Shown here one piece after another: positions 7,162 through 14,732 of a stretch of 64,000 nt of DNA (positions within the stretch are counted from its first letter, which is position 1; each line of letters begins with the position of its first letter). The notes below the pieces were generated by a model. The model did not search any database. It was not told where the DNA came from and saw only the letters and a program-made list of their open reading frames with translations. The DNA lies in NCBI GenBank assembly GCA_022447365.1, contig JAKVBL010000003.1:1-64000 (forward strand). The letters are read 5' to 3'. The position numbers and the translations under genes were made by a program. The DNA is from Oleiphilaceae bacterium. GTDB lineage: Bacteria; Pseudomonadota; Gammaproteobacteria; Pseudomonadales; Oleiphilaceae.

Positions 7162-10100
7162 ATGGAAATTAATAGCATGCCTAAGAATCGATTCAAGCCA
7201 TGGCAGAGAATAACAGCCGCTTGCACAGCATTTTTCTTTTTACTGCAAACAACTCTTGCTGTGGCAGCGCCCGCGTTAAATGGAATTCAAATAACGGACT
7301 ATCTAGATTCTCGTCTCGAGTTTCAGCGTTCAAATTCTGGGCCATATCAGTACACGGCAATCACTGAGGCTGTTGACCAAGCAGCTAGCGACTTGTACTC
7401 GATCGAAGATTTTCATTCCGAACTGAATGCTACATATAGCGAAGCCTTAGGGGCGCCAATTTTCGTGCCGATAGCTGTAGGTTCTATAACTACAATCATT
7501 CCAGTCTTTAAGAAATGGCCCGCTGTTGGGACTGAATTTGTTCAAAGCCGGTATGTTAGAAGTCAGGTAAGGGCTCTATTAGGCAAACATCTCATCAATT
7601 CCGATGATCCCAGTTACGCTTCCGAAAGTGCACAGTTGGACACGCTCTATCAGAACGCTTTGGTATTTGCTCGTGACTACAACAAGAATTACGGCGAGCC
7701 TTTAAACTACGACATCGATGCGAGCCCGGTACCAAATATGATTTGGCCTGAGAGGAGAGTAATTCATGGGCAAGAAGTGCTTGTGCCAATTGTTTATCTA
7801 ACGGCATATACGATCAGCACTCAGAAAGTTGATGATTTTGAAATTCGTTTCAATGGCGAAACCACATTCGGAAATATATCGGTAGAAGGCGTTGATATTC
7901 ATTTAGGCCGCGATGCGTTCCTCCGCGCGGTAGATAGTCTCACTTTGGTGGAGGGTGCCGTTGCCGGTGAGGGCGATATAAATATCGTTGCTGGTGGTAC
8001 CTTTAGCCTTCTTTCGAGTGTGGTAGACGCGGCTGGGGATGTGAATATTGGCGCATATACCTTGGACGGGCAAACGCTGATTCATCGATACGACTTTGGA
8101 AGAAATAAAGGCTATCGGTATGGCACGATCACATCGATCGACGCTCAAGGTGGCAATGTAAACGTTCGCACCTACGCAGACTTAAGTCTCCAAGGGGTTG
8201 ATGTCGCCTCTGCTGGTTCTATCAACTTTGTATCCGACGGCAATATTTACCTTGGTGCTGTTGAGGGCCAAGAACAACAGTCTTTATCAGATGGCTGGCG
8301 TGGTCTTGAGTCAAGTGTTGACTACCTTCAGACCTCATTAACTGCTGAGGAGAGTATCTCGCTCCTCGCAAATGGCGCTATACATATCGATGCGGCAGAG
8401 TTGGTGGCCGAAGAGGGCCATATCGAAATACTCGCGGGCCTTGGTATCACCATCGAAGATGAATTAACCCAATATAGCCGCAATATGTCAGGCAAGTTTG
8501 GTAAACGCTCAGTGACTGAATCGGTCTATCAGACGGTTGCCATTCGTTCACTGCTTGATGCCGGTAAAAAGATTCGCCTCGAGACGGAATTTGGCGACAT
8601 TACCCTGAAAGCCGTGAACATTTCGAGCAACGGCGGCACCACCGTAAGTGCACGTAATGGTATGGTGAATCTGCTGATGACCACCGAAACCGACCATTAC
8701 GCTTACAGTAAAGTAAGAAAAGGCACCTTCACCACTAAAACCGAAAACCGTGGGCATGAAATAGAAACCGGTGTGCCCAATACCATCGTTGGCGGGTTTG
8801 CGGTTGAGGCGCATAATGGCCTTAACGTTGAATATGAGGGAAAAAAGGGGCTTGAATGTACGAGTTTCCTAACAGAAATTGGTGAACCAGCAGGCATCAA
8901 CGAAGATCCCTGCTTAAAAGCGAACGTGCTCAGTATGGCTGCGATGCCCGGCTTAGAATGGATGGCCGAAATCTATTTGCAAGCTGAGGCAGACCCCGAT
9001 GCTTACAACTGGGATGAGATTGTTCTTCAACATAAAACCTGGAGCGAGAGTAACCGCTCACTAAGCCCAGCGTTTGCTGCCGTGATTGCGATTGCTGTCG
9101 CGGTGGCAGCTGGACCAGCAGCGGGTTCAGCGGTGGCTGGTGGTGTGGGTGCCGCGAGTGCAGGGGCCGTCGGTGCGGCGATCTCGGCAGGCACCACAAC
9201 GCTTCTCACACAAACGACCCTAGCGCTTGTGAATGGGGCCTTGAATGATGACATCGGCGGTGCAATGGAGGCGCTTGCTTCTGAGGAAACCGTGAAGTCG
9301 CTGGCCGTTTCGATGGTGACCGCCGGCGCTATTGCGCAATTAGATGTAGCCATTTTTGGGCTAGATTCTGAAGGTATTAGTAGCGCGGCAGATGCCGCTG
9401 CGCAATTACCGAATGCAACGGTCGGAAGTATTCAAGCTGCGGTTGATCAAGCGATGGCTAACGCGATTGCGCAGTCCACATCATCGCTTCTCGCCCAGAG
9501 CGGCCAAGCAGTAATCCATGCCACGGTCCGCGCGGGAGTTAATACCGTGATCGACGGCGGTAATTTTAGCGATTCATTTATAAATTCATTAGCGGCACAT
9601 GCAGTGAACTCGCTTGGCCAAGAGTTAGCCGAGGAAATCGGCGACGCATCAAAACCAGATCCACTCATTCCAGGTTCAGAACCCGATATAAACCAAATCA
9701 CCCGTTACATTGCGCATGCAGCGTCGGGTTGTCTCACTGGGTCATTAACTGCTGGCTATAGCCAAGATGATGTTGAAGCGGGTTGTGCCGCTGGCGCGGG
9801 CGGCGCAGTGGTTGGCGAGGCCATTGGGGATTTGTATGTCTATGCCAAGCAGGATGAGGTTGATGCACTCGAATCTCTACTTGAGAGTGAAGTTGAGTTC
9901 ATCCAAGAGCTACAAGAAGCGGGAATGGATACCCCTAAAGAACTGTTAGCTGAATTGGAACTCGATGCGGCTTATTACTCAGCCCGCGTTTCTGAGCTTC
10001 AAAGCATAGGGGTTGATGTAGCCCGTCTGGGATCGGCTTTAGGAGCTTTCTTGGCCGGAGCTGATGCACACAATATCTACATTGCCGCTGATAGCGGTGC

Positions 10101-10914
10101 TAATGCCGCAGAGCACAACGCATTACCAGCGTTGATTTGGGGTGGTACGTTGCTTCTTTCTGCAATCGGTACTTACCTAACGGCAGAAGCGCTTTATGAA
10201 AATGGTAAAAAACTGCTCTCAGATGATACTACTGATGCCGAGAAGAACGAAATTCTCAGGCAAATGGCGATTGACCTTGGCATAGAGGTAGTTCTTATTG
10301 GTACAGGTGTCACTGCTGTCGTTGCTTTAGGGAAGATGATTAACAAAGCGCGGGGTAATGGTTTCGGTGATGAGACACTGACTAAGTTAGAGGAGTTTTG
10401 GAAGTCTAAATATGATGCTGACAATGAGGCTGGGTATCAGTCTTATACAAGTATAGATGAAATCAAATTTCGATCGCCGCTTGACACCAAACTAGGAGAT
10501 TCATTGGAAGATCACATGATTACTCCGAAAATTAAAGGTAAGCAAGTCAGTGGGGGCCACAATGAAGTTGAATTTAGCAGGCTAGTAGATGACGGAAAAA
10601 TAGAAGTTGTTGGTGAGCCCGAGCAACTTGGTAATGGTATTAAGGTAATTACATATCGGGTTCTAGGTAAAGCAGATGCTAAAGTTTTGCCAACAAAGAC
10701 TGTTTATGACCCAAGTGTGATTAGCGATACACAAATCATGGATCTTGGTAAAGCTGCAATTTCAAAAAATTATGACGAAGCTTTTAAGACTTTTGAAAGC
10801 AGTGGGATGAACAAGTTTACTAGTTCTTCTGGGGGGATAAACTTCCAGTATTATTTGGGAATTAGCAAAGAAACAGGCGAGACTATAGTATCTTCAGTTC
10901 ATCCAATAAAGTAA
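7162..10914 (+). CDS. CdiA-like polymorphic toxin with DUF637-like region and EndoU-like nuclease C-terminus
   Basis: About 1,250 residues. It has its own signal peptide (RITAACTAFFFLLQTTLAVAA), then haemagglutinin-type strand repeats (residues about 230-480), then a Gly/Ala-rich segment of DUF637 type (about 633-720, AVAVAAGPAAGSAVAGGVGA), then an Ala-rich linker and a distinct C-terminal domain (about 1090-1250). In that domain H1118 (EDHMI), H1133 (SGGHN) and K1179 (PTKTV) are spaced 15 and 46 apart, very close to the His-His-Lys triad of EndoU RNases, and the end (GETIVSSVHPIK) fits the last EndoU strand. I infer a contact-dependent-inhibition type RNase. ATG 7162 was chosen; GTG 7150 is possible. 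It lies directly before a small putative immunity gene. Confidence 0.72.
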   Translation: MEINSMPKNRFKPWQRITAACTAFFFLLQTTLAVAAPALNGIQITDYLDSRLEFQRSNSGPYQYTAITEAVDQAASDLYSIEDFHSELNATYSEALGAPIFVPIAVGSITTIIPVFKKWPAVGTEFVQSRYVRSQVRALLGKHLINSDDPSYASESAQLDTLYQNALVFARDYNKNYGEPLNYDIDASPVPNMIWPERRVIHGQEVLVPIVYLTAYTISTQKVDDFEIRFNGETTFGNISVEGVDIHLGRDAFLRAVDSLTLVEGAVAGEGDINIVAGGTFSLLSSVVDAAGDVNIGAYTLDGQTLIHRYDFGRNKGYRYGTITSIDAQGGNVNVRTYADLSLQGVDVASAGSINFVSDGNIYLGAVEGQEQQSLSDGWRGLESSVDYLQTSLTAEESISLLANGAIHIDAAELVAEEGHIEILAGLGITIEDELTQYSRNMSGKFGKRSVTESVYQTVAIRSLLDAGKKIRLETEFGDITLKAVNISSNGGTTVSARNGMVNLLMTTETDHYAYSKVRKGTFTTKTENRGHEIETGVPNTIVGGFAVEAHNGLNVEYEGKKGLECTSFLTEIGEPAGINEDPCLKANVLSMAAMPGLEWMAEIYLQAEADPDAYNWDEIVLQHKTWSESNRSLSPAFAAVIAIAVAVAAGPAAGSAVAGGVGAASAGAVGAAISAGTTTLLTQTTLALVNGALNDDIGGAMEALASEETVKSLAVSMVTAGAIAQLDVAIFGLDSEGISSAADAAAQLPNATVGSIQAAVDQAMANAIAQSTSSLLAQSGQAVIHATVRAGVNTVIDGGNFSDSFINSLAAHAVNSLGQELAEEIGDASKPDPLIPGSEPDINQITRYIAHAASGCLTGSLTAGYSQDDVEAGCAAGAGGAVVGEAIGDLYVYAKQDEVDALESLLESEVEFIQELQEAGMDTPKELLAELELDAAYYSARVSELQSIGVDVARLGSALGAFLAGADAHNIYIAADSGANAAEHNALPALIWGGTLLLSAIGTYLTAEALYENGKKLLSDDTTDAEKNEILRQMAIDLGIEVVLIGTGVTAVVALGKMINKARGNGFGDETLTKLEEFWKSKYDADNEAGYQSYTSIDEIKFRSPLDTKLGDSLEDHMITPKIKGKQVSGGHNEVEFSRLVDDGKIEVVGEPEQLGNGIKVITYRVLGKADAKVLPTKTVYDPSVISDTQIMDLGKAAISKNYDEAFKTFESSGMNKFTSSSGGINFQYYLGISKETGETIVSSVHPIK

Positions 10915-10919
10915 TTGAT

Positions 10920-11321
10920 ATGAGAAAAAAATTGTGTTTTCAAACTCGCAAGGGAGAGCCGGAAGAAATTGCCAAGAATGTCCTGAACTGCTTTTCAGAA
11001 AAAGAAAATTTTGCAGAGCTCATGGAAAGTGTCTTCTTGTATGATGGCGGTTACGAATTAGATGAGGTTCCGGGTATTGCTGTCTGGGGAGAAGACTCGA
11101 GAGTCGATCTGGAAATGGATTTTGGTTTCAAAAAGTTTGATGGAGTTATATGTTTCTATGATTACCCTGACGGCGTGCAAGAGGTATCTGCAAACTATGA
11201 TTTCAGTGCGTTCGTTCCTTTGCTAAAAGAAGCTTTTAGCTATAACGCACGCCTATACCAACATAGACAAAGTTTTTTAGAGGAGATTTTCCAAAGCATC
11301 TCGGCTAAATATAGGAAATAG
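10920..11321 (+). CDS. Putative immunity protein for the EndoU-like toxin
   Basis: This 133-residue, acidic, cytoplasmic protein (no signal peptide) starts 5 bases after the toxin stop codon, the position immunity genes occupy in CDI loci. It contains GIAVWGEDSRVDLEMDFGF and YDFSAFVPLLKEAF, which I do not recognise as a named immunity family. An acidic inhibitor of a basic nuclease is expected from such pairs. The stop codon lies in GGAAATAGGGGACA, a repeat unit that recurs 17 bases further on, so the native C-terminus may have been altered by that repeat. Confidence 0.62.
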   Translation: MRKKLCFQTRKGEPEEIAKNVLNCFSEKENFAELMESVFLYDGGYELDEVPGIAVWGEDSRVDLEMDFGFKKFDGVICFYDYPDGVQEVSANYDFSAFVPLLKEAFSYNARLYQHRQSFLEEIFQSISAKYRK

Positions 11322-11350
11322 GGGACACATGTAGAGGGAAATAGGGGACA
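11308..11350 (+). repeat. Direct repeat GGAAATAGGGGACA x2
   Basis: The 14-base unit occurs twice, first across the stop codon of the putative immunity gene and again at about 11338. AAATAGGGGACA and GGTGACAGATCT-type strings are commonly found next to REP-associated transposase genes, damaged copies of which lie just downstream. Confidence 0.5.
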
Positions 11351-11403
11351 GACCACGTTTTTCTGGGGATTAAGGGTTTGAAAGAGGCAGAAAAAAGGAA
11401 AAC

Positions 11404-11460
11404 GGTGACAGATCTATTTTAGCTTAGCGATCACCACAAGGAGTGTGATGATGCCAAGAG
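11404..11460 (+). mobile_element. REP-associated transposase remnant 1 (5' end only)
   Basis: The sequence matches the upstream region and first codons of the transposase at 13,053 (GGTGACAGATCTATTTTAGC through ATGATGCCAAGAG). It stops abruptly and continues as CGTTAAATAGG. GTTAAAT fits the attC crossover box GTTRRRY, so a cassette may have been joined at this point. Confidence 0.6.
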
Positions 11461-11553
11461 CGTTAAATAGGCGGGTCCTTAAACTTTTAAATGGACGAAC
11501 ATTATGAACAGGATAATTTTGTTAGTGAAAAAAAAGGTGAAAAAGGATTTACG

Positions 11554-11898
11554 ATGAGAGTGTTATTAAAGCTAGCCATTTGCCTGGTGTTATCTGGCAT
11601 AAGTATCGCGGCTTCTTCAAAGACTTATATTCAAACAGGAATTATCTCAGAGATAAAGATTAGATCGAACCTGATATCAAATGAACTTGCTAGAAACATC
11701 GGAACAATTAAATTGGACGCCGGTCTCGCAAGCCAGTGCACCGATCTCTTCTTTCATAAAGATGACGTATCTATTGTTGGTTTTATTTTAGCTGCAAAAG
11801 CTCAAGGCCAGAGAATTGAGGTTCGCTACAGGGATGATGTACTTTCACCAGTAAACTCAGAGCACTGCGCGATTGATTATGTTCTGAAAAAAAGGTGA
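11554..11898 (+). CDS. Small secreted protein, paralogue 7
   Basis: This 114-residue protein starts at ATG 11554 behind AAAAGGATTTACG, giving a signal peptide (RVLLKLAICLVLSGISIAASS). The mature part shows YIQTGIISEIKI, a Cys (ASQCTDLFF), the block GFILAAKAQGQRIEVRYR and a late Cys (EHCAIDYVL). The last codons KKR and the TGA stop lie in GGTGACAG, the first bases of the second transposase remnant, so insertion appears to have supplied the stop. The family signature is complete, so function may be kept. An open frame extends upstream to 11491 but lacks a leader. Confidence 0.75.
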   Translation: MRVLLKLAICLVLSGISIAASSKTYIQTGIISEIKIRSNLISNELARNIGTIKLDAGLASQCTDLFFHKDDVSIVGFILAAKAQGQRIEVRYRDDVLSPVNSEHCAIDYVLKKR

Positions 11899-12087
11899 CA
11901 GATCTATTTTAGCTTAGCGATCACCACAGGGAGTGTGATGATGCCAAGAGGAAGGCGGTTGATCGTGCCAAATTGCCCACATCATGTGGTGCAACATTCA
12001 CTTGATCAGAGAGCCAAGCGACGATGTGAGGGCGTTATCGGCGCTGATGCAACGCATCAATGGCATTGCATGGATCGAAAACTAAAG
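11894..12087 (+). mobile_element. REP-associated transposase remnant 2 (internally deleted)
   Basis: It repeats the 5' segment of the transposase at 13,053, including ATGATGCCAAGAGGAAGGCG and CCCACATCATGTGGTGCAAC. It then jumps to a later part that reads SDDVRALSALMQRINGIAWIEN in one frame. No full frame remains. From 12,088 to 12,144 only a possible attC 3' box (GTTATAA at 12113) and the leader of the next gene are seen. Confidence 0.6.
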
Positions 12088-12144
12088 AATGTAACAAGTT
12101 GCTCCAGTTGACGTTATAAGTAATCTCAGTTGTAGAGGTGTAAA

Positions 12145-12480
12145 GTGAAAAAATATTCTCTTTTTATTGTAAGTATCATTTTAATGTATAGCGATTTAGC
12201 TTATTCAGCGGAGATACTTCACCAGACTAAAATCGATATGGTGTACCCATTTAAGGATGGGAAAATCCTCGTTGGAATTGATACGGAGAACAATTCATGT
12301 ACAAATCCAAACGAGTTTTACCGGGTTGAAGTTGGTCAAGCTGGCGTTACTGAGGACGCAGTAGACCGGATATATGCGGCTATCTTGGCTGCAGCCGCCC
12401 AGCAAAATCAAGTGGAAATCATATTTGAACCTAGTACGGACGGGCAGTGCTATATCTCGCGGTTAAAAGTTTTTTACTAA
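12145..12480 (+). CDS. Small secreted protein, paralogue 8
   Basis: This 111-residue protein begins at GTG 12145 behind AGAGGTGTAAA. The signal peptide is KKYSLFIVSIILMYSDLAYSA. The mature part has HQTKIDMVYPF, a Cys (NNSCTNPNEF), RVEVGQAG, the block IYAAILAAAAQQNQVEIIFE and a late Cys (GQCYISRLKVFY). It is followed 11 bases later by the best attC-like site in the window, so gene plus site forms a cassette-like unit. Role unknown. Confidence 0.78.
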   Translation: MKKYSLFIVSIILMYSDLAYSAEILHQTKIDMVYPFKDGKILVGIDTENNSCTNPNEFYRVEVGQAGVTEDAVDRIYAAILAAAAQQNQVEIIFEPSTDGQCYISRLKVFY

Positions 12481-12491
12481 TTTTCAGAATA

Positions 12492-12579
12492 TTATAACCA
12501 GCTAAGTAATATGAACCAAATAAGCATCGGCCAAAGCGTGGCCTCAACTTATTTGGTCATATTCTTAAGAACGTTATAT
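12492..12579 (+). repeat. attC-like site 3 (most complete)
   Basis: Outer boxes TTATAAC and GTTATAT bracket arms AATATGAACCAAATAAG (12508-12524) and CTTATTTGGTCATATT (12548-12563). The arms are perfectly complementary except for one extra A, the extrahelical base that sets strand choice in real attC sites. The apex carries a small GGCC/GGCC hairpin. It separates two paralogous small genes in the same orientation. Confidence 0.7.
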
Positions 12580-12603
12580 TAAATTCAAAAGGAAATTAGA
12601 ATT

Positions 12604-12933
12604 ATGAAGAAGCTTTTCGTTTTACTATTACTGTTTTCAGGCTTCACACAAGCAGATTGTGAAGGTACCTCCTGTAGCAATGTCTATGTCGATATGCTTT
12701 ATGCAAGAGCATATGGTGATGTTTCAATTGGTACCAGCGGAACAGAAACGGGACTTACTTGCTCACCAAAAAGTGATGTTTACTTGCGTTTACTGTATTC
12801 AGATGTTTCTTCTGATTTAGTTTACTCAACACTATTAGCGGCTCAAATGGCTAATAAATTGGTAAACATAAAAGTTGCAGCAGATTCTACTGGTGAGTGC
12901 AAAGTTTTATATGTCAAATTGGCTAGGCAATAA
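12604..12933 (+). CDS. Small secreted protein, paralogue 9
   Basis: This 109-residue protein starts at ATG 12604 behind AAAAGGAAATTAGA. The signal peptide is KKLFVLLLLFSGFTQAD. The mature part begins with a close Cys pair (CEGTSCSNVYVDML), then has a Cys (GLTCSPKSDV), the block YSTLLAAQMANKLVNIKV and a last Cys (GECKVLYVKLA). Four cysteines suggest two disulfides, one more than in most paralogues. A truncated attC-like sequence follows. Confidence 0.78.
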   Translation: MKKLFVLLLLFSGFTQADCEGTSCSNVYVDMLYARAYGDVSIGTSGTETGLTCSPKSDVYLRLLYSDVSSDLVYSTLLAAQMANKLVNIKVAADSTGECKVLYVKLARQ

Positions 12934-12975
12934 TATAACAAAGCTATCTTGCATCGCCCCACTGGACGTGCAAAG
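12934..12975 (+). repeat. Truncated attC-like site 4
   Basis: TATAACAAAGCTATCTTGCATCGC begins right after the stop codon and resembles the 5' half of site 2 (TCTAACAAGGCTAGGTTGCATCGC). The 3' half is missing because transposase-related sequence starts at about 12,981. Confidence 0.45.
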
Positions 12976-13052
12976 AGAAAAAGGTGACAGATCTATTTGA
13001 AAAGAAAAAGGTGACAGATCTATTTTAGCTTAGCGCTACAAGGAGTGTGATG

Positions 13053-13367
13053 ATGCCAAGAGGAAGGCGTTTGATCGTGCCAAATAGCCCACATCATGTG
13101 GTGCAACGCGGGCATGATAAGAAGGCGGTGTTTGTTTGTGATGAGGATTATGCGCATTACTTGAACACGCTCGAGAAAGCGAAGAAAGAGTTTGATGTGG
13201 CGGTCTATTCGTTCTGTTTGATGACGAATCATGTACACCTCATTCTTGCCCCAAAAAATAGGCCCGAGTGCTTAAGCGCTTTGATGAAAAAAGTATCGAG
13301 CAAGCAAACGCGTTATACGAATAAATTGGAAGGGCGTTCGGGAACGCTTTGGTCGGAACATAATTGA
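13053..13367 (+). pseudogene. REP-associated tyrosine transposase (Y1/IS200-like), 3' truncated
   Basis: The frame gives about 105 residues of a transposase_17-type protein: PRGRRLIVPNSPHHVVQRGHDKKAVF at the start, then YSFCLMTNHVHLILAP containing the HUH motif (H-V-H). Family members run well over 200 residues and carry the catalytic Tyr beyond the HUH; here the frame ends after GTLWSEHN, so the Tyr helix is lost. Two partly duplicated GGTGACAGATCTATTT strings precede it. Bases 13,368-13,485 hold nothing recognisable. Confidence 0.75.
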
Positions 13368-13485
13368 TTGAGTGCCAGATCAGGTCTGAACTTCTACGCA
13401 TTAGACAATTGCAGAGCTTCGGGTAGTCCGCACCATAAGTTAGGTCCGATACCTTTGCTTATTTCAACACCATAGATACAAACAA

Positions 13486-13524
13486 AGAAAAACCCTATAG
13501 ATCATCAGATAATGGTCTACAGGG
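13486..13524 (-). terminator. Rho-independent terminator (minus strand)
   Basis: Arms CCCTATAGATCAT and ATGGTCTACAGGG pair with one mismatch and one wobble, followed on the minus strand by TTTTTCTTTG. Before the island arrived this would have lain just downstream of ssrA, so it is probably the original ssrA terminator. Confidence 0.6.
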
Positions 13525-13554
13525 CTTAATTCGGCCAGCCTTTGTGACAATTTT

Positions 13555-13586
13555 CGAATAGATTGGCCATTTGGCCAACCTATTCG
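13555..13586. repeat. Inverted repeat, 14-bp arms
   Basis: CGAATAGATTGGCC and GGCCAACCTATTCG pair with one mismatch around an ATTT loop. It lies 15 bases outside the left island junction and could be an RNA structure in the original ssrA trailer. Confidence 0.45.
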
Positions 13587-13601
13587 ACATTCCCCAAGAG
13601 T

Positions 13602-13647
13602 GGTCTAGGCCGGTATTGCAAGTGGTGGAGATGGCGGGGGTCGAACC
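13602..13647. repeat. Left attachment site: copy of the ssrA 3' end
   Basis: 46 bases are identical to 22,932-22,977, covering the last 25 bases of tmRNA including the CCA and 21 bases beyond. The copy is cut off after TCGAACC, so it is a duplication made by integration rather than a second tmRNA gene. Confidence 0.9.
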
Positions 13648-13709
13648 TTTCATAACTTTCTCTATATCAATGTCTTACGTGTATTGTGCCAATGATTATA
13701 CAAAATCAG

Positions 13710-14732
13710 TCAAAGCATAACTTTCGAAAAATAAGGGTAGTGTCGATAGTACTCTTTGTAGCTTTCGATCATTTTAAGTGAATTGTCTCGATCTGAGCTC
13801 AGTTCAAACCCCAGCTTATTTAAGATATCTTCTTCAGTTGCCGTTGGCAGCATTGGATCTATCGTTAGTCGCTCTTTTGCTGACAAGTCAGGAACATTTA
13901 TGGTTCTTGGCCTGCCCCAGTTCGTGTTAGACAGGCTCCAATCCAGTATGGCTTTTTGTGTTTGCTCTAATTCCGCTGAGTCTGACTCATCTAGTATTAT
14001 ACAAGTTAGAGTGAGCATTTGGTGGAACGTGTCTTTATAACAAAATGACAGCGCAGGCCATGCGAAGTGGCATGTCCCTTTCTTCGATCTTTTGGCTCTT
14101 TTTTCCAGGATCTTGATTAATGCTGTAGGGTATTCGGATGCCGTCAGCATATCTCCAGTGATAGAGTCAGGGAAGTTGGCAGAGCCCACTTTGCTTTTAA
14201 GGTTGTGCAGTCTATGTGCTCTTTTGTACGCCGCATTAGCGCGCTTGAATTCGCCACTCGCTGTTTTCTCATACTGAGGGTCACCAAGAGTTCTTTCATT
14301 GGCATTTAGCGTAATTTTTAATATGTCGAAAGGTTCCATTTCGTGAAGCGTACTCTCAAATTCTTCCAACTGAGAGTCCAGCTTTTTGGGATCAGCAAAG
14401 TCTAACCATATAACAAAGTTTTGATCCTTTTCTCTATATTTGCTCGCTAAAAACTCGCTACTTGTGGCGTTCTTACAATCTAAGCCACCGAAGGGCTTGT
14501 TGAACTTTTGCCTCAAATAGACGCAATTGTCTTCTTCGATGGAAATTAATCTATCTATTCCTAGATTACTATGGATTGCTCTGAAATCCTCCAAAAACGG
14601 CCCGCCAAAACCGATATATGTGTAGTTCTGGATTGGGTTTACTAAATTCACCCTCTGTAAGAACTCTATAAAAGTAGCTCGGTCGATAGCTTTATTGGGG
14701 CGTAGATGGTAAGGGACGTAACCTCCGCTCAC
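13710..14732 (-). CDS. Rossmann/methyltransferase-like protein, third gene of the island operon
   Basis: This 340-residue cytoplasmic protein contains YTYIGFGGPFLEDF (residues about 38-50), a glycine loop like motif I of SAM-dependent methyltransferases, then LISIEED (62-68) with an acidic residue where the SAM ribose would bind, and FVIWLDFADP as a possible motif IV. No PD-(D/E)XK, HNH or PLD nuclease motif is visible. Its start overlaps the ATPase stop by four bases (ATGA), so the two are translationally coupled. I infer it works with the ATPase and methyltransferase, perhaps as a modifier or as an unrecognised effector. The name is tentative. Confidence 0.6.
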   Translation of the reverse strand: MSGGYVPYHLRPNKAIDRATFIEFLQRVNLVNPIQNYTYIGFGGPFLEDFRAIHSNLGIDRLISIEEDNCVYLRQKFNKPFGGLDCKNATSSEFLASKYREKDQNFVIWLDFADPKKLDSQLEEFESTLHEMEPFDILKITLNANERTLGDPQYEKTASGEFKRANAAYKRAHRLHNLKSKVGSANFPDSITGDMLTASEYPTALIKILEKRAKRSKKGTCHFAWPALSFCYKDTFHQMLTLTCIILDESDSAELEQTQKAILDWSLSNTNWGRPRTINVPDLSAKERLTIDPMLPTATEEDILNKLGFELSSDRDNSLKMIESYKEYYRHYPYFSKVML

